This document shows, in pieces, positions 8,871-16,600 of a stretch of DNA of 38,602 nt. Position numbers and translations under genes: made by a program. How positions within the stretch are numbered: the first letter of the stretch is position 1; the number at the start of each line of letters is the position of its first letter. This DNA is from Okeania hirsuta. Lineage in GTDB: Bacteria; Cyanobacteriota; Cyanobacteriia; Cyanobacteriales; Microcoleaceae. The DNA lies in contig NZ_RCBY01000056.1 in assembly GCF_003838195.1 (NCBI RefSeq), forward strand, positions 1 through 38,602, written 5' to 3'. The notes under the pieces are model-generated. The model did not search any database, was not told the origin of the DNA, and saw only the letters and a program-made list of their open reading frames with translations.

Positions 8871-8962
8871 CAGAACTTACGCAAAGATACTATATATAGT
8901 AGATAAAAACTATAGCACTATGGTATATATAGCGTTTTTCTCGGAAAAATGCGTAAGTCCTG
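8871..8962. mobile_element. MITE-like element, ~92 bp, TIR CAGAACTTACGCA (copy 2)
   Basis: Left end cagaacttacgca (8871-8883) pairs with right end tgcgtaagtcctg (8950-8962), one mismatch. The interior matches the copy at 1248-1337 almost base for base. The better preserved ends suggest this is the younger of the two. Confidence 0.78.
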
Positions 8963-8993
8963 TTCAACCCAAAAGAAAAAGATAATTATCTTT

Positions 8994-9055
8994 TCTGTGG
9001 CGGGTTTAATACCCCACCATCAACGGGGGTGCTTAAAATTGTGTGGGGTTTGAAT
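8994..9055. repeat. GC-rich inverted-repeat cluster
   Basis: accccac and gtggggt are exact inverted copies around atcaacgggggtgc, preceded by a ggcgggt/ataccccacc imperfect hairpin. It lies between the MITE copy and the oxidoreductase gene and could be a hairpin in the leader of that gene or a dispersed repeat. Confidence 0.4.
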
Positions 9056-9188
9056 CCATAAGCAATTTTCCCTTCTGTCTTTCCTAGGTCATGCTACGCA
9101 AACAGTTCCCACTGCCTTCTGCCTTCTTCAAAAAGAGGTCTTAGATTAATAACTGTTAAAGCTATTGTCAAAAAAAAATTAATATGAT

Positions 9189-10688
9189 ATGGAAAACTTT
9201 AATGTAATAGTCATTGGTAGTGGTATTGGAGGATTAGTTGCAGGAGCAATGCTAGCCTACTATGGCAAAAAAGTATTAGTTTGTGAAAGCCATGCTATCC
9301 CTGGGGGTGCTGCTCACTCTTTCTCCCGCCAAGGTTTCCACTTTGACTCTGGCCCTTCGTTTTATTGTGGATTAGCTGACCCCAATAGTCTCAATCCTTT
9401 ACAAAAAGTCCTAGAAATTTTGGGAGAATCTATTGAGACAGTTGTCTATGACCCTCTGGGACACTATCATTTTCCTGAAGGTAGTTTACCTATCTATTCT
9501 GATGCGTCGTCCTACATAGAAGCTGTTGCTAAGTTCACAACTCAAGGTGCTGAAGAATTAGAACAATTTCAAGAGCATCTCTTGCAAATATATAACGGCC
9601 TGAAAGAAATTCCCACTACAATTTTAAGAGCTGATTTTTGGTTAATTCCTATTTTATTGGGAAAATATGGATTATCTTTGCTGAAGTTACTGCCTTCTCT
9701 CAGAGATATTGGGGGTTCTGTTGGGCAAATAATGGACAAATGGGTGCAAGACCCATGGGTACGTCGTTTAATAGACTTGGAATGTTTTCTCCTCTCTGGT
9801 TTAAAAGCTGATGGTACTGTTGCTCCAGAAGTGGCCTTTATGTTGGGAGAACGTTCTAACTCAGTTGTGGAATATCCTATGGGTGGTAGTGGTGCTATAG
9901 TTGATGCTCTGGTTAGAGGTCTAGAACGTTGGGGTGGTGAGTTACGCTTGAATACTCATGTGGAACAAATATTGATAGAGTCTGGCAAGGTAATAGGGGT
10001 GCGGTTGCGTGGGGATGAAGTTGTTAGAGCGAATATTGTGATTTCCAATGCTACGATTTGGGATACCTATACTAAGTTATTGCAATTAGAAGATTTACCT
10101 TTTTCTTACCGCGAAGTTGCTTTGGCGACTCCTGCTGTAGAAAGTTTTATGCACTTACATTTGGGTATTCGTGCTGATGGTTTGGAGGATTTGACGGGAC
10201 ATCATGTGGTTGTGCTTGATGGGGATGTTGATATTAGCACTCCTGGCAATACTTGTATGATTTCTATTCCTTCGGTTTGGGATTCTCATCTTGCTCCCCC
10301 CGGTCATCATGTGGTTCATGCTTATACTCTGGAATCTTTTTCTGGTTGGCAAAAGGATGACTCTTATCAACAACGCAAACGTGAAAAGGCTGAGTCTTTA
10401 TTTTTGGCTTTGGAAAGGGTTATTCCTGATGTCCGACAACGTATAAGTCTGGAGTTAATTGGTTCCCCTCTTACTCATGCTCGTTTTTTACGACGTTATC
10501 AAGGTTCTTATGGGCCAGCTATTGTCGCTGGTGATGGTAGTTTCCCTGGGCCTCATACTCCTATTCCTGGTTTGTATCGAGTGGGTGATAGTACGCTGCC
10601 TGGTATTGGTGTTCCGGCAGTGGCTGCTTCTGGGGTGATTTGTGCTAATACTTTGGTTTCTGTTTATAAGTCTTTGTCTTTGATTTAG
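9189..10688 (+). CDS. FAD-dependent CrtI/CrtISO-like oxidoreductase
   Basis: 499 residues, the usual length for carotenoid desaturase/isomerase-type flavoproteins. The N-terminus carries the dinucleotide-binding motif VIVIGSGIGGLVAG (residues 6-19) followed by PGGAAHSF and FDSGPSF. The C-terminus has GLYRVGDSTLPGIGVPAVAASG, the second FAD-contacting motif of this family. A Gly-rich YPMGGSGAIVDAL segment in the middle is also typical. It differs from the canonical cyanobacterial CrtH pattern (for example FDVGAS), so it is probably a paralogous clade that includes plant and cyanobacterial proteins of unknown substrate. ATG at 9189. Neighbours give no pathway context. Family assignment is firm, reaction uncertain. 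Confidence 0.83.
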   Translation: MENFNVIVIGSGIGGLVAGAMLAYYGKKVLVCESHAIPGGAAHSFSRQGFHFDSGPSFYCGLADPNSLNPLQKVLEILGESIETVVYDPLGHYHFPEGSLPIYSDASSYIEAVAKFTTQGAEELEQFQEHLLQIYNGLKEIPTTILRADFWLIPILLGKYGLSLLKLLPSLRDIGGSVGQIMDKWVQDPWVRRLIDLECFLLSGLKADGTVAPEVAFMLGERSNSVVEYPMGGSGAIVDALVRGLERWGGELRLNTHVEQILIESGKVIGVRLRGDEVVRANIVISNATIWDTYTKLLQLEDLPFSYREVALATPAVESFMHLHLGIRADGLEDLTGHHVVVLDGDVDISTPGNTCMISIPSVWDSHLAPPGHHVVHAYTLESFSGWQKDDSYQQRKREKAESLFLALERVIPDVRQRISLELIGSPLTHARFLRRYQGSYGPAIVAGDGSFPGPHTPIPGLYRVGDSTLPGIGVPAVAASGVICANTLVSVYKSLSLI

Positions 10689-10935
10689 CTGTTTATTTTT
10701 TAAGTTATGGGGAGAGAGGCGATCGCTTACTTAATTGATTGAATAAAAAATCAAGAGTACGGGCGAGTTGCAACCCATAATACAATACTACTTGGAAAAA
10801 AATCCCCTGTCAACTCTCTTTACCCTTCCATGGCGCGGATTTTTTTGGGAATGGTTTGGCTCATATTTTTTGAGTTGGTGGTTCTGTGGATGATGGGGGG
10901 ATGGGGACCCACCCTTAACCCCTCCCAGGAGGGTA
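10689..10935. other. spacer with dispersed 'acccacccttaacccctcc' repeat
   Basis: No gene is supported. A short frame beginning near 10,830 encodes a hydrophobic stretch but runs straight into the repeat acccacccttaacccctccc (about 10,908), whose relative is at 32,290. Just beyond it the reverse-transcriptase fragment begins. Confidence 0.45.
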
Positions 10936-11206
10936 TGACAAATTCTCATCTTTATCCTCTTGTAGTTCTAGTCCTACAGGTTTTAACCATTCTTGGATTG
11001 CTTTCTTGCATTGTAGAATGACCTCTAATTCTCTATGAATTACTACGAAATCATCAGATACGCTGATGATTTTGGGTTTGTACCCTTGGATATAATTCTT
11101 CTGGTTAGGAAAAATTTCTTGGGTGTCCCTAATCATTCCATCCAATGCGATGTTAGCCAGCAGAGGTGATATGACACCACCCTGAGGTGTGCCAGACTCT
11201 GTTTCT
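10936..11206 (-). pseudogene. group II intron reverse transcriptase fragment
   Basis: On the minus strand the frame reads ETESGTPQGGVISPLLANIA and continues DGMI, the hallmark of group II intron reverse transcriptases, then DDFVVIH (the YADD active-site region) and EWLKPVGLEL (end of the palm/start of thumb). Only about 90 of the usual 450-600 residues remain. The active site reads VSDD instead of YADD, a loss of function at the key Tyr-Ala. The fragment begins exactly where the TnpB element's right end stops and fades out near 10,936 into a dispersed repeat. No N-terminal half is found on the far side of the TnpB element, and I see no intron domain V. This is a dead relic. Confidence 0.85.
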
Positions 11207-11216
11207 TTGACATACT

Positions 11217-11247
11217 CCCGGCATCAAATCAGAGATTATGATGCGGG
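11217..11247 (-). ncRNA. right-end hairpin, presumed 3' part of the TnpB omega/reRNA scaffold
   Basis: In TnpB systems the guide RNA is made from the 3' end of tnpB through the right end, followed by flanking DNA as the guide. Here the CCC-GCATCA/TGATGC-GGG hairpin overlaps the tnpB stop and is followed on the minus strand by gagtatgtcaa. The RNA itself is inferred from family knowledge; only the hairpin and its position are seen. Confidence 0.5.
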
Positions 11248-12507
11248 ATTCTCATCATTGATGATTCTACGCTCACAGAGATGACTTAGATGGACAATAT
11301 CACTATTACCAAACCAGAGGTCGGACTCTCCCGTAGCTTTTGGGTCTCCCCCAGATTCCGAGTGCCCCTCGGTACTGTTGACTATTGCTCCTAGCATTTC
11401 TAAACCTTTAGCTAAAATGTTCCTTGCTGCATTGTGGTCTCTATCAGCAATATAACTACAATGCGGACATTTGTGAGTCCTAACAGACAAAGATTTTTTA
11501 ACAGTCTGACCACAATTGGAACAATTTTGAGATGTGAAATGTGGAGGTACTGCTATGCAAGCAATTCCATGCAACTTAGCATAATATTCCAGCCATTCGG
11601 TGAACTGATACCAGCTTGCATCAGATATAGATTTAGCTAAGTGATGATTTTTAGCTAGGTTAGCAATGTTCAAATCCTCGTATACTACCAAATCGTGACA
11701 TTGGATTAACGCCCGTGCAGTCTTTACTGCATGGTCTTTACGCTGTCTACTGATTTTGAGATGCTGCCTGGCTAATTTCTTTCTGGCTTTGTGGTAGTTA
11801 TTTGATTGTGCCTTTTTTCCTTTCTCGTGGCGGCGCGATACTTTCCGTTGTAGCTTTTTTAGTCGTTTTTCCGACTTCCTTAAATACTTAGGATTATCTA
11901 CAACATTACCATTACTATCAGTATAAAAAGTATTTAAACCTAAATCTATTCCTACGACATTGCCTTGAAAATTATGAGTTTCTTTTCTCTCTACATTTAC
12001 TAGAAATTGACAATAATAACCATCAGCTCGTCTCACAACTCTTACACGACTTATTTGTTGCTCTGAATACCAGACTAAATCGCGACTTGTCCACAATTCA
12101 AATACACCAGCTTGAAAACCATCTTTAAATTCAATTTTCTTTCTGTCTGGAGATAGCTTATAACCTGTTGATTTGTACTCTATTGAACGAGTGAATTTAT
12201 TGAATTTTGGATCGCCCTTTTTACCTGGTAATTTCAGTCTACAATTTTTGTAGAATCGTTGTATTGATTGCCATGTTCTATGGGCTGATGCTTGTCTTGC
12301 TTGAGAGTTTAACTTTTTCACCCAAGGAAAATTACTATCCTTTGCTAGTACAGAACAAAGCTTTTGTAAGTCATTGCGTTTAACATCTTTATTATCCATC
12401 CAGTAGCGCAAACAACTGTTTCTGATGAATTGACCTGTGAGAATCATTTCATCTAAAACTTTGTACTGATTTTGACTGCCTTTTAATTTGGCCTCAATTA
12501 CTAGCAA
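11236..12507 (-). CDS. tnpB: TnpB, RNA-guided nuclease of an IS1341-type element
   Basis: 423 residues, full length for the family. The RuvC-like triad is intact: Asp188 in VVGIDLGLNTFY, Glu277 in LVVYEDLNI and Asp357 in DRDHNAARNIL. The zinc finger is complete, with CSNC (about 329-332) and CPHC (about 347-350). The N-terminus (LDEMILTGQFIRNSCLRYWM) is typical. The start is TTG at 12,507, giving MLVIEAKLKG at the position where relatives begin; no ATG is available upstream in a sensible place. The C-terminal tail STEGHSESGGDP and on is poorly conserved and overlaps the right-end hairpin. TnpB is thought to cut the empty donor site and so help the element persist. It appears potentially active. 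Confidence 0.92.
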   Translation of the reverse strand: MLVIEAKLKGSQNQYKVLDEMILTGQFIRNSCLRYWMDNKDVKRNDLQKLCSVLAKDSNFPWVKKLNSQARQASAHRTWQSIQRFYKNCRLKLPGKKGDPKFNKFTRSIEYKSTGYKLSPDRKKIEFKDGFQAGVFELWTSRDLVWYSEQQISRVRVVRRADGYYCQFLVNVERKETHNFQGNVVGIDLGLNTFYTDSNGNVVDNPKYLRKSEKRLKKLQRKVSRRHEKGKKAQSNNYHKARKKLARQHLKISRQRKDHAVKTARALIQCHDLVVYEDLNIANLAKNHHLAKSISDASWYQFTEWLEYYAKLHGIACIAVPPHFTSQNCSNCGQTVKKSLSVRTHKCPHCSYIADRDHNAARNILAKGLEMLGAIVNSTEGHSESGGDPKATGESDLWFGNSDIVHLSHLCERRIINDENPAS

Positions 12508-12593
12508 AGTTATTGTTAATTCCTTGACTACATTGACTATTATAACTAAATTTACCTAAAATTTATACTGGATAAACTATTAATATTTGTGTC

Positions 12594-12618
12594 TAATTAT
12601 GACATCGAATCATAATTA
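12594..12618. repeat. left-end hairpin of the TnpB element
   Basis: A perfect 9-bp stem taattatga/tcataatta with a 7-nt loop (catcgaa). Its position upstream of tnpB fits the left-end recognition hairpin used by TnpA transposases. Confidence 0.55.
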
Positions 12619-12659
12619 TACACGCATCATTCATCCAGACACGCTCATCATAGATTATA

Positions 12660-13191
12660 GTGCTGGCCTTCTGATGCGTTTAGGTAAATACGCCGTTGTC
12701 TAATTGGTCAGTGGAGACAGTGGCGATCGCTTTTTTAGGTAACAAAGAACAATAAGAGTTTATGCTTAGTTACTTTTATTGCGTATGTCGCAATAGGAGT
12801 TTTTACTTATAGTTGAACACTATGTAGAAAAGGAATTTTCTACATAATACTACTGACCACTAAAGCTTGGCATTTGACAAAAAGATGATCGACAATTGAT
12901 TTTTTAGTCCATTTGACAGGGATGAAATGAAAAAGTTACTATATTTTTAGTTGAGAACCTCGATAAATAAATAGTAATACATTTTTAGTCATTTATTAGT
13001 AGTTAATAGTGGCTAAGAGATAGTTTTTCATCTTTGCATAGACCCCCATCGACGCGGGTCGGAGAATCGCTGAAACCCTAATCCCTTAAAATCTTACCTT
13101 TGACTTTTGACTTCTTCCTGATACTTGTGCGCTGTCCCTTTGTTCAGATATATTGAAATAGTTCTGCGACCAAAATAATAAAGGAGACTCA
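12660..13191. other. spacer upstream of the RNase T2 gene
   Basis: No gene is supported. It contains a strong hairpin at 12,821-12,846 and a cttttgacttttgac heptamer pair near 13,098. The promoter of the RNase T2 gene should lie here. Confidence 0.4.
12821..12846. repeat. perfect 11-bp inverted repeat with GGAA loop
   Basis: tatgtagaaaa-ggaa-ttttctacata. Lying 346 bp before the RNase T2 start, it could be a transcription-factor operator, an RNA hairpin or the scar of an element. There is no second copy in the window. Confidence 0.5.
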
Positions 13192-14160
13192 ATGAGATTA
13201 ATCATCGCATTCCTATTATCTTTTCTACTGTTGGGACAAAGTCCAGCTTTTGCCTTCTATCAAATTGATGGGGATTTCACAATAAACAATAATTGTGAAG
13301 CCTACACAAGCTTCAGAAAGAAAACTGGACCTGTCACTCTTGAAACTGGAAAGGTTTACCCAGTCTTAGGGCGAAACAAAGAAACTGGAGACTACTTTAA
13401 TATCAAAGTGGATGGACAAACTAAATGGGTCAACAAGAGCTGTGGTGAATTTAATCCCGACGGACAAAGTATCAGTGAAGCAGAAGGAGACGACACAGAA
13501 ATACTCACTGGTCAAAGCTGCCCTATAGAACGTTGTATAGATAAATATGTTCTTGCCATTAGTTGGCAACCTAGTTTCTGTCAAACAAAGCAAAGTAAAC
13601 CAGAGTGTATTTCCCAAACAGCAGAACGCTACGATGCCACTAACTTTACTTTACATGGCTTATGGCCCGATAGAGCATCCTATTGTGGTGTGTCTTATGA
13701 AGATAAAAGTAATGATAAGCAGGGAGAATGGGATGATTTACCCCCATTGGATCTGGATGAACAAACAACTTCTGAGTTGGCAGTATTAATGCCAGGAGTA
13801 AAGTCTTATCTGCATCGTCATGAGTGGGTCAAACATGGAACTTGCGATGGACGAGATGAGGATACTTATTATGATATTTCCCTAGACTTACTTCGAGAAG
13901 TGAATGATTCTGAGGTACAGGAGTTGTTTGCGGAAAATATTGGTAAAATTATTACTCGGTCTCAGATAGACACAGCTTTTGAAAATTCTTTTGGAGAAGG
14001 AGCTGCTAAAAGTGTCAAAGTAAGATGTAGGGACGGCTTGTTTTCTGAGTTTCAAATTAAAATGCGTAGACCTCTAGTGGGAGACAAGTTAGCAGATATT
14101 TTGCTGCCGACAAAGACAGGGTTCTGCGATGATTTGCTGGTTGATGCTGCTGGGTTTTAG
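13192..14160 (+). CDS. secreted RNase T2 family endoribonuclease
   Basis: 322 residues. A signal peptide is clear (hydrophobic residues 3-15, likely cleavage after AFA at about 19-21), so the enzyme should be periplasmic or extracellular. Both active-site segments of the T2 family are present: FTLHGLWPD (His155) and HEWVKHGTC (His210, Glu211, Lys214, His215), predicting cleavage of RNA via 2',3'-cyclic phosphate intermediates. Several Cys residues could form disulphides. Residues about 22-105 are an extra N-terminal module, probably SH3-like (VYPVLGRNKETGDYFNIKV), seen in cyanobacterial members. ATG at 13,192 has a good ribosome binding site (aaggag). The epimerase gene follows after only 3 nt, implying an operon. 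Confidence 0.92.
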   Translation: MRLIIAFLLSFLLLGQSPAFAFYQIDGDFTINNNCEAYTSFRKKTGPVTLETGKVYPVLGRNKETGDYFNIKVDGQTKWVNKSCGEFNPDGQSISEAEGDDTEILTGQSCPIERCIDKYVLAISWQPSFCQTKQSKPECISQTAERYDATNFTLHGLWPDRASYCGVSYEDKSNDKQGEWDDLPPLDLDEQTTSELAVLMPGVKSYLHRHEWVKHGTCDGRDEDTYYDISLDLLREVNDSEVQELFAENIGKIITRSQIDTAFENSFGEGAAKSVKVRCRDGLFSEFQIKMRRPLVGDKLADILLPTKTGFCDDLLVDAAGF

Positions 14161-14163
14161 AAG

Positions 14164-15171
14164 TTGAAAGCTTTTGTTACTGGTGGCAGTGGTTTTATTG
14201 GGGCAAACTTGGTCCGGTTGTTGTTGCAGCAGGGTTATACTGTTCGATCGCTTGTTCGCCCCACAAGTTGTCTAGATAATCTCCATGGTTTGGATGTGGA
14301 GGTTGTGCTGGGTGACTTAAATGACTCCCACTTATGGGAGTTGATGGTGGGGTGTGAGGTTTTGTTTCATGTTGCTGCTCATTATTCTTTGTGGCAAAGG
14401 GATAGAGAGTTGCTTTACAGAAATAATGTGTTTGGTACGCGCAATGTTTTGGAGGCGGCACGACGAGCGAAAATTGAACGGACGGTTTATACGAGTTCTG
14501 TTGCTGCTATTGGGGTGGGGGTTTCTGGTGCGGTGGTTGATGAGGGTTATCAGTCTCCACTGGAGAAGTTGATTGGTGATTATAAAAGGTCTAAGTTTTT
14601 GGCGGAGCAGGAAGCGGTGAAGGCGGTTAATTTGGGACAAGATGTGGTAATTGTTAATCCTACTACTCCTGTTGGTGCTTGGGATATTAAACCTACTCCT
14701 ACTGGTGATATTATTGTGCGATTTTTGCGTAGGCAAATGCCTGCTTATGTAAATACTGGTTTGAATATTATTGATGTTCAGGATGTAGCTTGGGGACATT
14801 TGTTAGCTTTGGAAAGGGGGAAATGTGGCGATCGCTATATTTTGGGAAATGAAAATCTGACACTTAAGGCGTTACTAGATTTATTGGAGGAAATTACGGG
14901 TTTAGCTGCTCCTAGACAAACTGTTCCTGTTTGGTTGCCTTTAACTGTGGCATGGGTTGATGAAATAATTCTGGGAAGTTTGGGGAAACTACCTTCTATT
15001 CCTGTGGATGGGGTACGAATGTCTCAACAACGAATGTATTATGATACTTCTAAAGCGGTGAATGAGTTGGGTTTACCTCAGTCTTCGATTAGAGTTGCTC
15101 TTCAGGATGCTGTTGATTGGTTTCGGGTTTATGGTTTGAAGGAGTGGGGGAGTGGGGGAGTGGGGGAGTGA
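14164..15171 (+). CDS. hpnA: NAD-dependent epimerase/dehydratase, hopanoid-associated HpnA-like; C-terminus repeat-derived
   Basis: 335 residues, extended SDR family. The Rossmann motif is VTGGSGFIGANL (residues 5-16), and the active site has YTSSVAAIG, DYKRSKFLAE (Tyr and Lys of YxxxK) and VNPTTPVG. Overall character matches the hopanoid-associated sugar epimerase HpnA. The start is a TTG at 14,164, three bases after the RNase T2 stop, so translation is probably coupled. The last eight or so residues (EWGSGGVGE) are coded by an 8-bp array of ggagtggg units, which also supplies the stop. The native C-terminus has therefore been replaced or extended by repeat DNA. The other hopanoid genes are not in the window, so the pathway role is inferred from homology. 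Confidence 0.82.
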   Translation: MKAFVTGGSGFIGANLVRLLLQQGYTVRSLVRPTSCLDNLHGLDVEVVLGDLNDSHLWELMVGCEVLFHVAAHYSLWQRDRELLYRNNVFGTRNVLEAARRAKIERTVYTSSVAAIGVGVSGAVVDEGYQSPLEKLIGDYKRSKFLAEQEAVKAVNLGQDVVIVNPTTPVGAWDIKPTPTGDIIVRFLRRQMPAYVNTGLNIIDVQDVAWGHLLALERGKCGDRYILGNENLTLKALLDLLEEITGLAAPRQTVPVWLPLTVAWVDEIILGSLGKLPSIPVDGVRMSQQRMYYDTSKAVNELGLPQSSIRVALQDAVDWFRVYGLKEWGSGGVGE

Positions 15172-15186
15172 GGGAGTGGGGGAGTG
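15141..15186. repeat. 8-bp tandem array (ggagtggg)
   Basis: Five and a half units with one variant. It overlaps the 3' end of the epimerase gene and encodes its last residues. A closely related array with units alternating ggggagta/ggggagtg is at 18,135-18,174. Confidence 0.85.
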
Positions 15187-15265
15187 ATATCAAATCCGGT
15201 AGCATTGGTCTTATTCAGCATTATTAAGATTGTAGGGGCGAATGGCCATTTGCCTCTACTGACGT

Positions 15266-15460
15266 GCTAATTATCAAAAATGTCATTGCCCCTGTGTTAA
15301 TTACTTACAGCAGTTTTCTAGTTGATGAGGTACAAAGTTTTATTGCTCTAGGGAACAGGGAATAGGAAATATAAGAATAGTCCTACAAGTGTACCTTACT
15401 ATCCTCAAAAGTGCTGTAATAATTGAAGTTTCACCTCACAAAAGCATTCTTTTTTCACTC
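15266..15460. repeat. dispersed repeat, copy A; host of a MITE insertion
   Basis: Starts gctaattatcaaaaatg and ends aaaagcattcttttttcac. The same sequence recurs at 18,203-18,442. The two copies differ by two insertions: copy A contains the element at 15,308-15,416 where copy B has none, and copy B contains the element at 18,240-18,390 where copy A has none. Confidence 0.8.
15308..15416. mobile_element. MITE-like element, 109 bp, TIR CAGCAGTTTTC, TA target duplication
   Basis: Left end CAGCAGTTTTCTAGTTGATG and right end (inverted) CAGCACTTTTGAGGATAGTA are similar over about 25 bp, each arm ending in ggtac. It is flanked by TA on both sides. The empty site in the paralogous copy at 18,391-18,410 (taattacttaataattgaag) has a single TA, which gives direct evidence of insertion with TA duplication, as in IS630/Tc1-mariner type elements. 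The interior carries a gggaaca/gggaata heptamer pair and no gene. Confidence 0.82.
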
Positions 15461-15506
15461 AAATTCTCTAATTTTCATAACTACTAAATCTTTGTGATTT
15501 TCTCTC

Positions 15507-15538
<32 letters not shown>

Positions 15539-15580
15539 AAGAGACTTAACCAATCTATAACTGTTTAACAGGATTTGATA

Positions 15581-15922
15581 TTACAACAAAATAAATAATA
15601 GTAGTAAAAATTTACCAGCAAATAATAAAGGTGTTGGTAATGGTAATTTTTTATCGCTTATATCAGGAGCGATATTATCGTTATTGGGAATAGTATCTAC
15701 AATGAGAGTGATACCATGGTTACCTAAAACATATACAACTTCTCCTGTATTAACTGTAAGTTCTTGGATACATTTAGCATTCCATAAACTACCCCGATAA
15801 CGAACTCTACCAAGTTGATTTGGTCGAATTATTTCATCAACTACTGCCTCTTTAGTCATGGATAACAAATATCGGTTATTTGTACTAGAAGTTTTGACAG
15901 CACAATTAAAATTATTTAACAT
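15581..15922 (-). CDS. NfeD-like OB-fold small protein
   Basis: 113 residues. The middle (residues about 33-75: QLGRVRYRGSLWNAKCIQEL, then GEVVYVLGNHGITLIV) matches the C-terminal OB-fold domain of NfeD proteins, normally attached to a membrane serine protease or standing alone beside a flotillin-like protein. A hydrophobic C-terminal segment (PLLFAGKFLLLLFILL) is probably a membrane anchor or relic. ATG at 15,922 has a good ribosome binding site (aggag). No flotillin or NfeD protease gene is adjacent, so its partner is unknown. Confidence 0.75.
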   Translation of the reverse strand: MLNNFNCAVKTSSTNNRYLLSMTKEAVVDEIIRPNQLGRVRYRGSLWNAKCIQELTVNTGEVVYVLGNHGITLIVDTIPNNDNIAPDISDKKLPLPTPLLFAGKFLLLLFILL

Positions 15923-16600
15923 CGATAGCTCTTCTCCTATATATAAAATTAATTGTAAGGATTACCTGTAGAAAAAATGGTAATTATTAGTTTCTCTATG
16001 ACTTTTGGTTGAAAGTTTTTAGTATAATATTCTTCTGTAGTCTGTAGTCTGAGTCCGCTAAAAATTTATTTTTTACTTTTGACTTATTCAATATAGATAG
16101 TCTTCACCAAATGAAACCTCTAATTGCCAACTACTATATAATAATTGGTGTTAATTTTTTCTACATTTGAAGCTTCAGTCATCTAGGTAGTAAATCTGGA
16201 ACTTTTAGTCAAAATTAGAAATTTTATAAATTCCTTGCAGAAGGAAGAAGGAAGAAGGAATAAATTTTAAGTTTTTGATATGTCGCGCCCTTTTCTTCGA
16301 CTGCTATACTAGGCAATCAGAATTGATAAATTTCCAGAATGAAGAAAAAATAAATATTTTGCAGGTTAATCCTGAAAAATATAAACTTAATAGATATTAT
16401 TTGTATTTTTCCGAAATATGGAGATAGTGAGCTGATATACTAGGTATTATTTTTTATATTATGTTTGGTTAAATATTTATACTTTGGTAGAAGAAAAGGA
16501 GCAAGTTTTTAACGGAGTCAGAAGTCAAAATTTAGATAGGAGAGCCTTTTTTTACCTACCACCTTCTTCAATGATATATATTAAGGAGAGAAATTAGAAT
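15923..16600. other. long spacer between divergent genes
   Basis: The NfeD-like gene reads left and the methyltransferase gene reads right, so both promoters must lie here. I see only gtagtct duplications near 16,037, a gaaggaagaagg array near 16,240, and aaggag at about 16,583 serving the methyltransferase start. No gene is supported. Confidence 0.4.

Larger units (their letters stand above)
11207..12640 (-). mobile_element. IS200/IS605-superfamily element with tnpB only (IS1341 type); left boundary approximate
   Basis: The right end is defined by ttgacatactcccg (11,207-11,220) and a hairpin CCCGGCATCA/TGATGCGGG (11,217-11,247) that overlaps the last codons of tnpB. The left side has a hairpin taattatga-catcgaa-tcataatta (12,594-12,618), about 90 bp upstream of tnpB, as expected for the subterminal palindromes of this superfamily. 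No tnpA is present, so movement would need a transposase in trans. The exact left cleavage site cannot be set. Confidence 0.75.

Noticed and set aside
10155-10373. Minus-strand open frame within the CrtI/CrtISO-like gene
   Set aside because: Antisense to a well supported coding region, with no recognisable content.
10830-11021. Short plus-strand frame with a hydrophobic start
   Set aside because: After about 25 codons it reads a dispersed repeat and then the antisense of the RT fragment; no independent support.
13040-13085. Possible CRISPR-like repeat (ending gctgaaac)
   Set aside because: Only one copy is present and no spacer periodicity is seen.
14195-14799. Two minus-strand frames within the epimerase gene
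   Set aside because: Composition bias of the sense gene produces long antisense frames; the sense protein has all family motifs.
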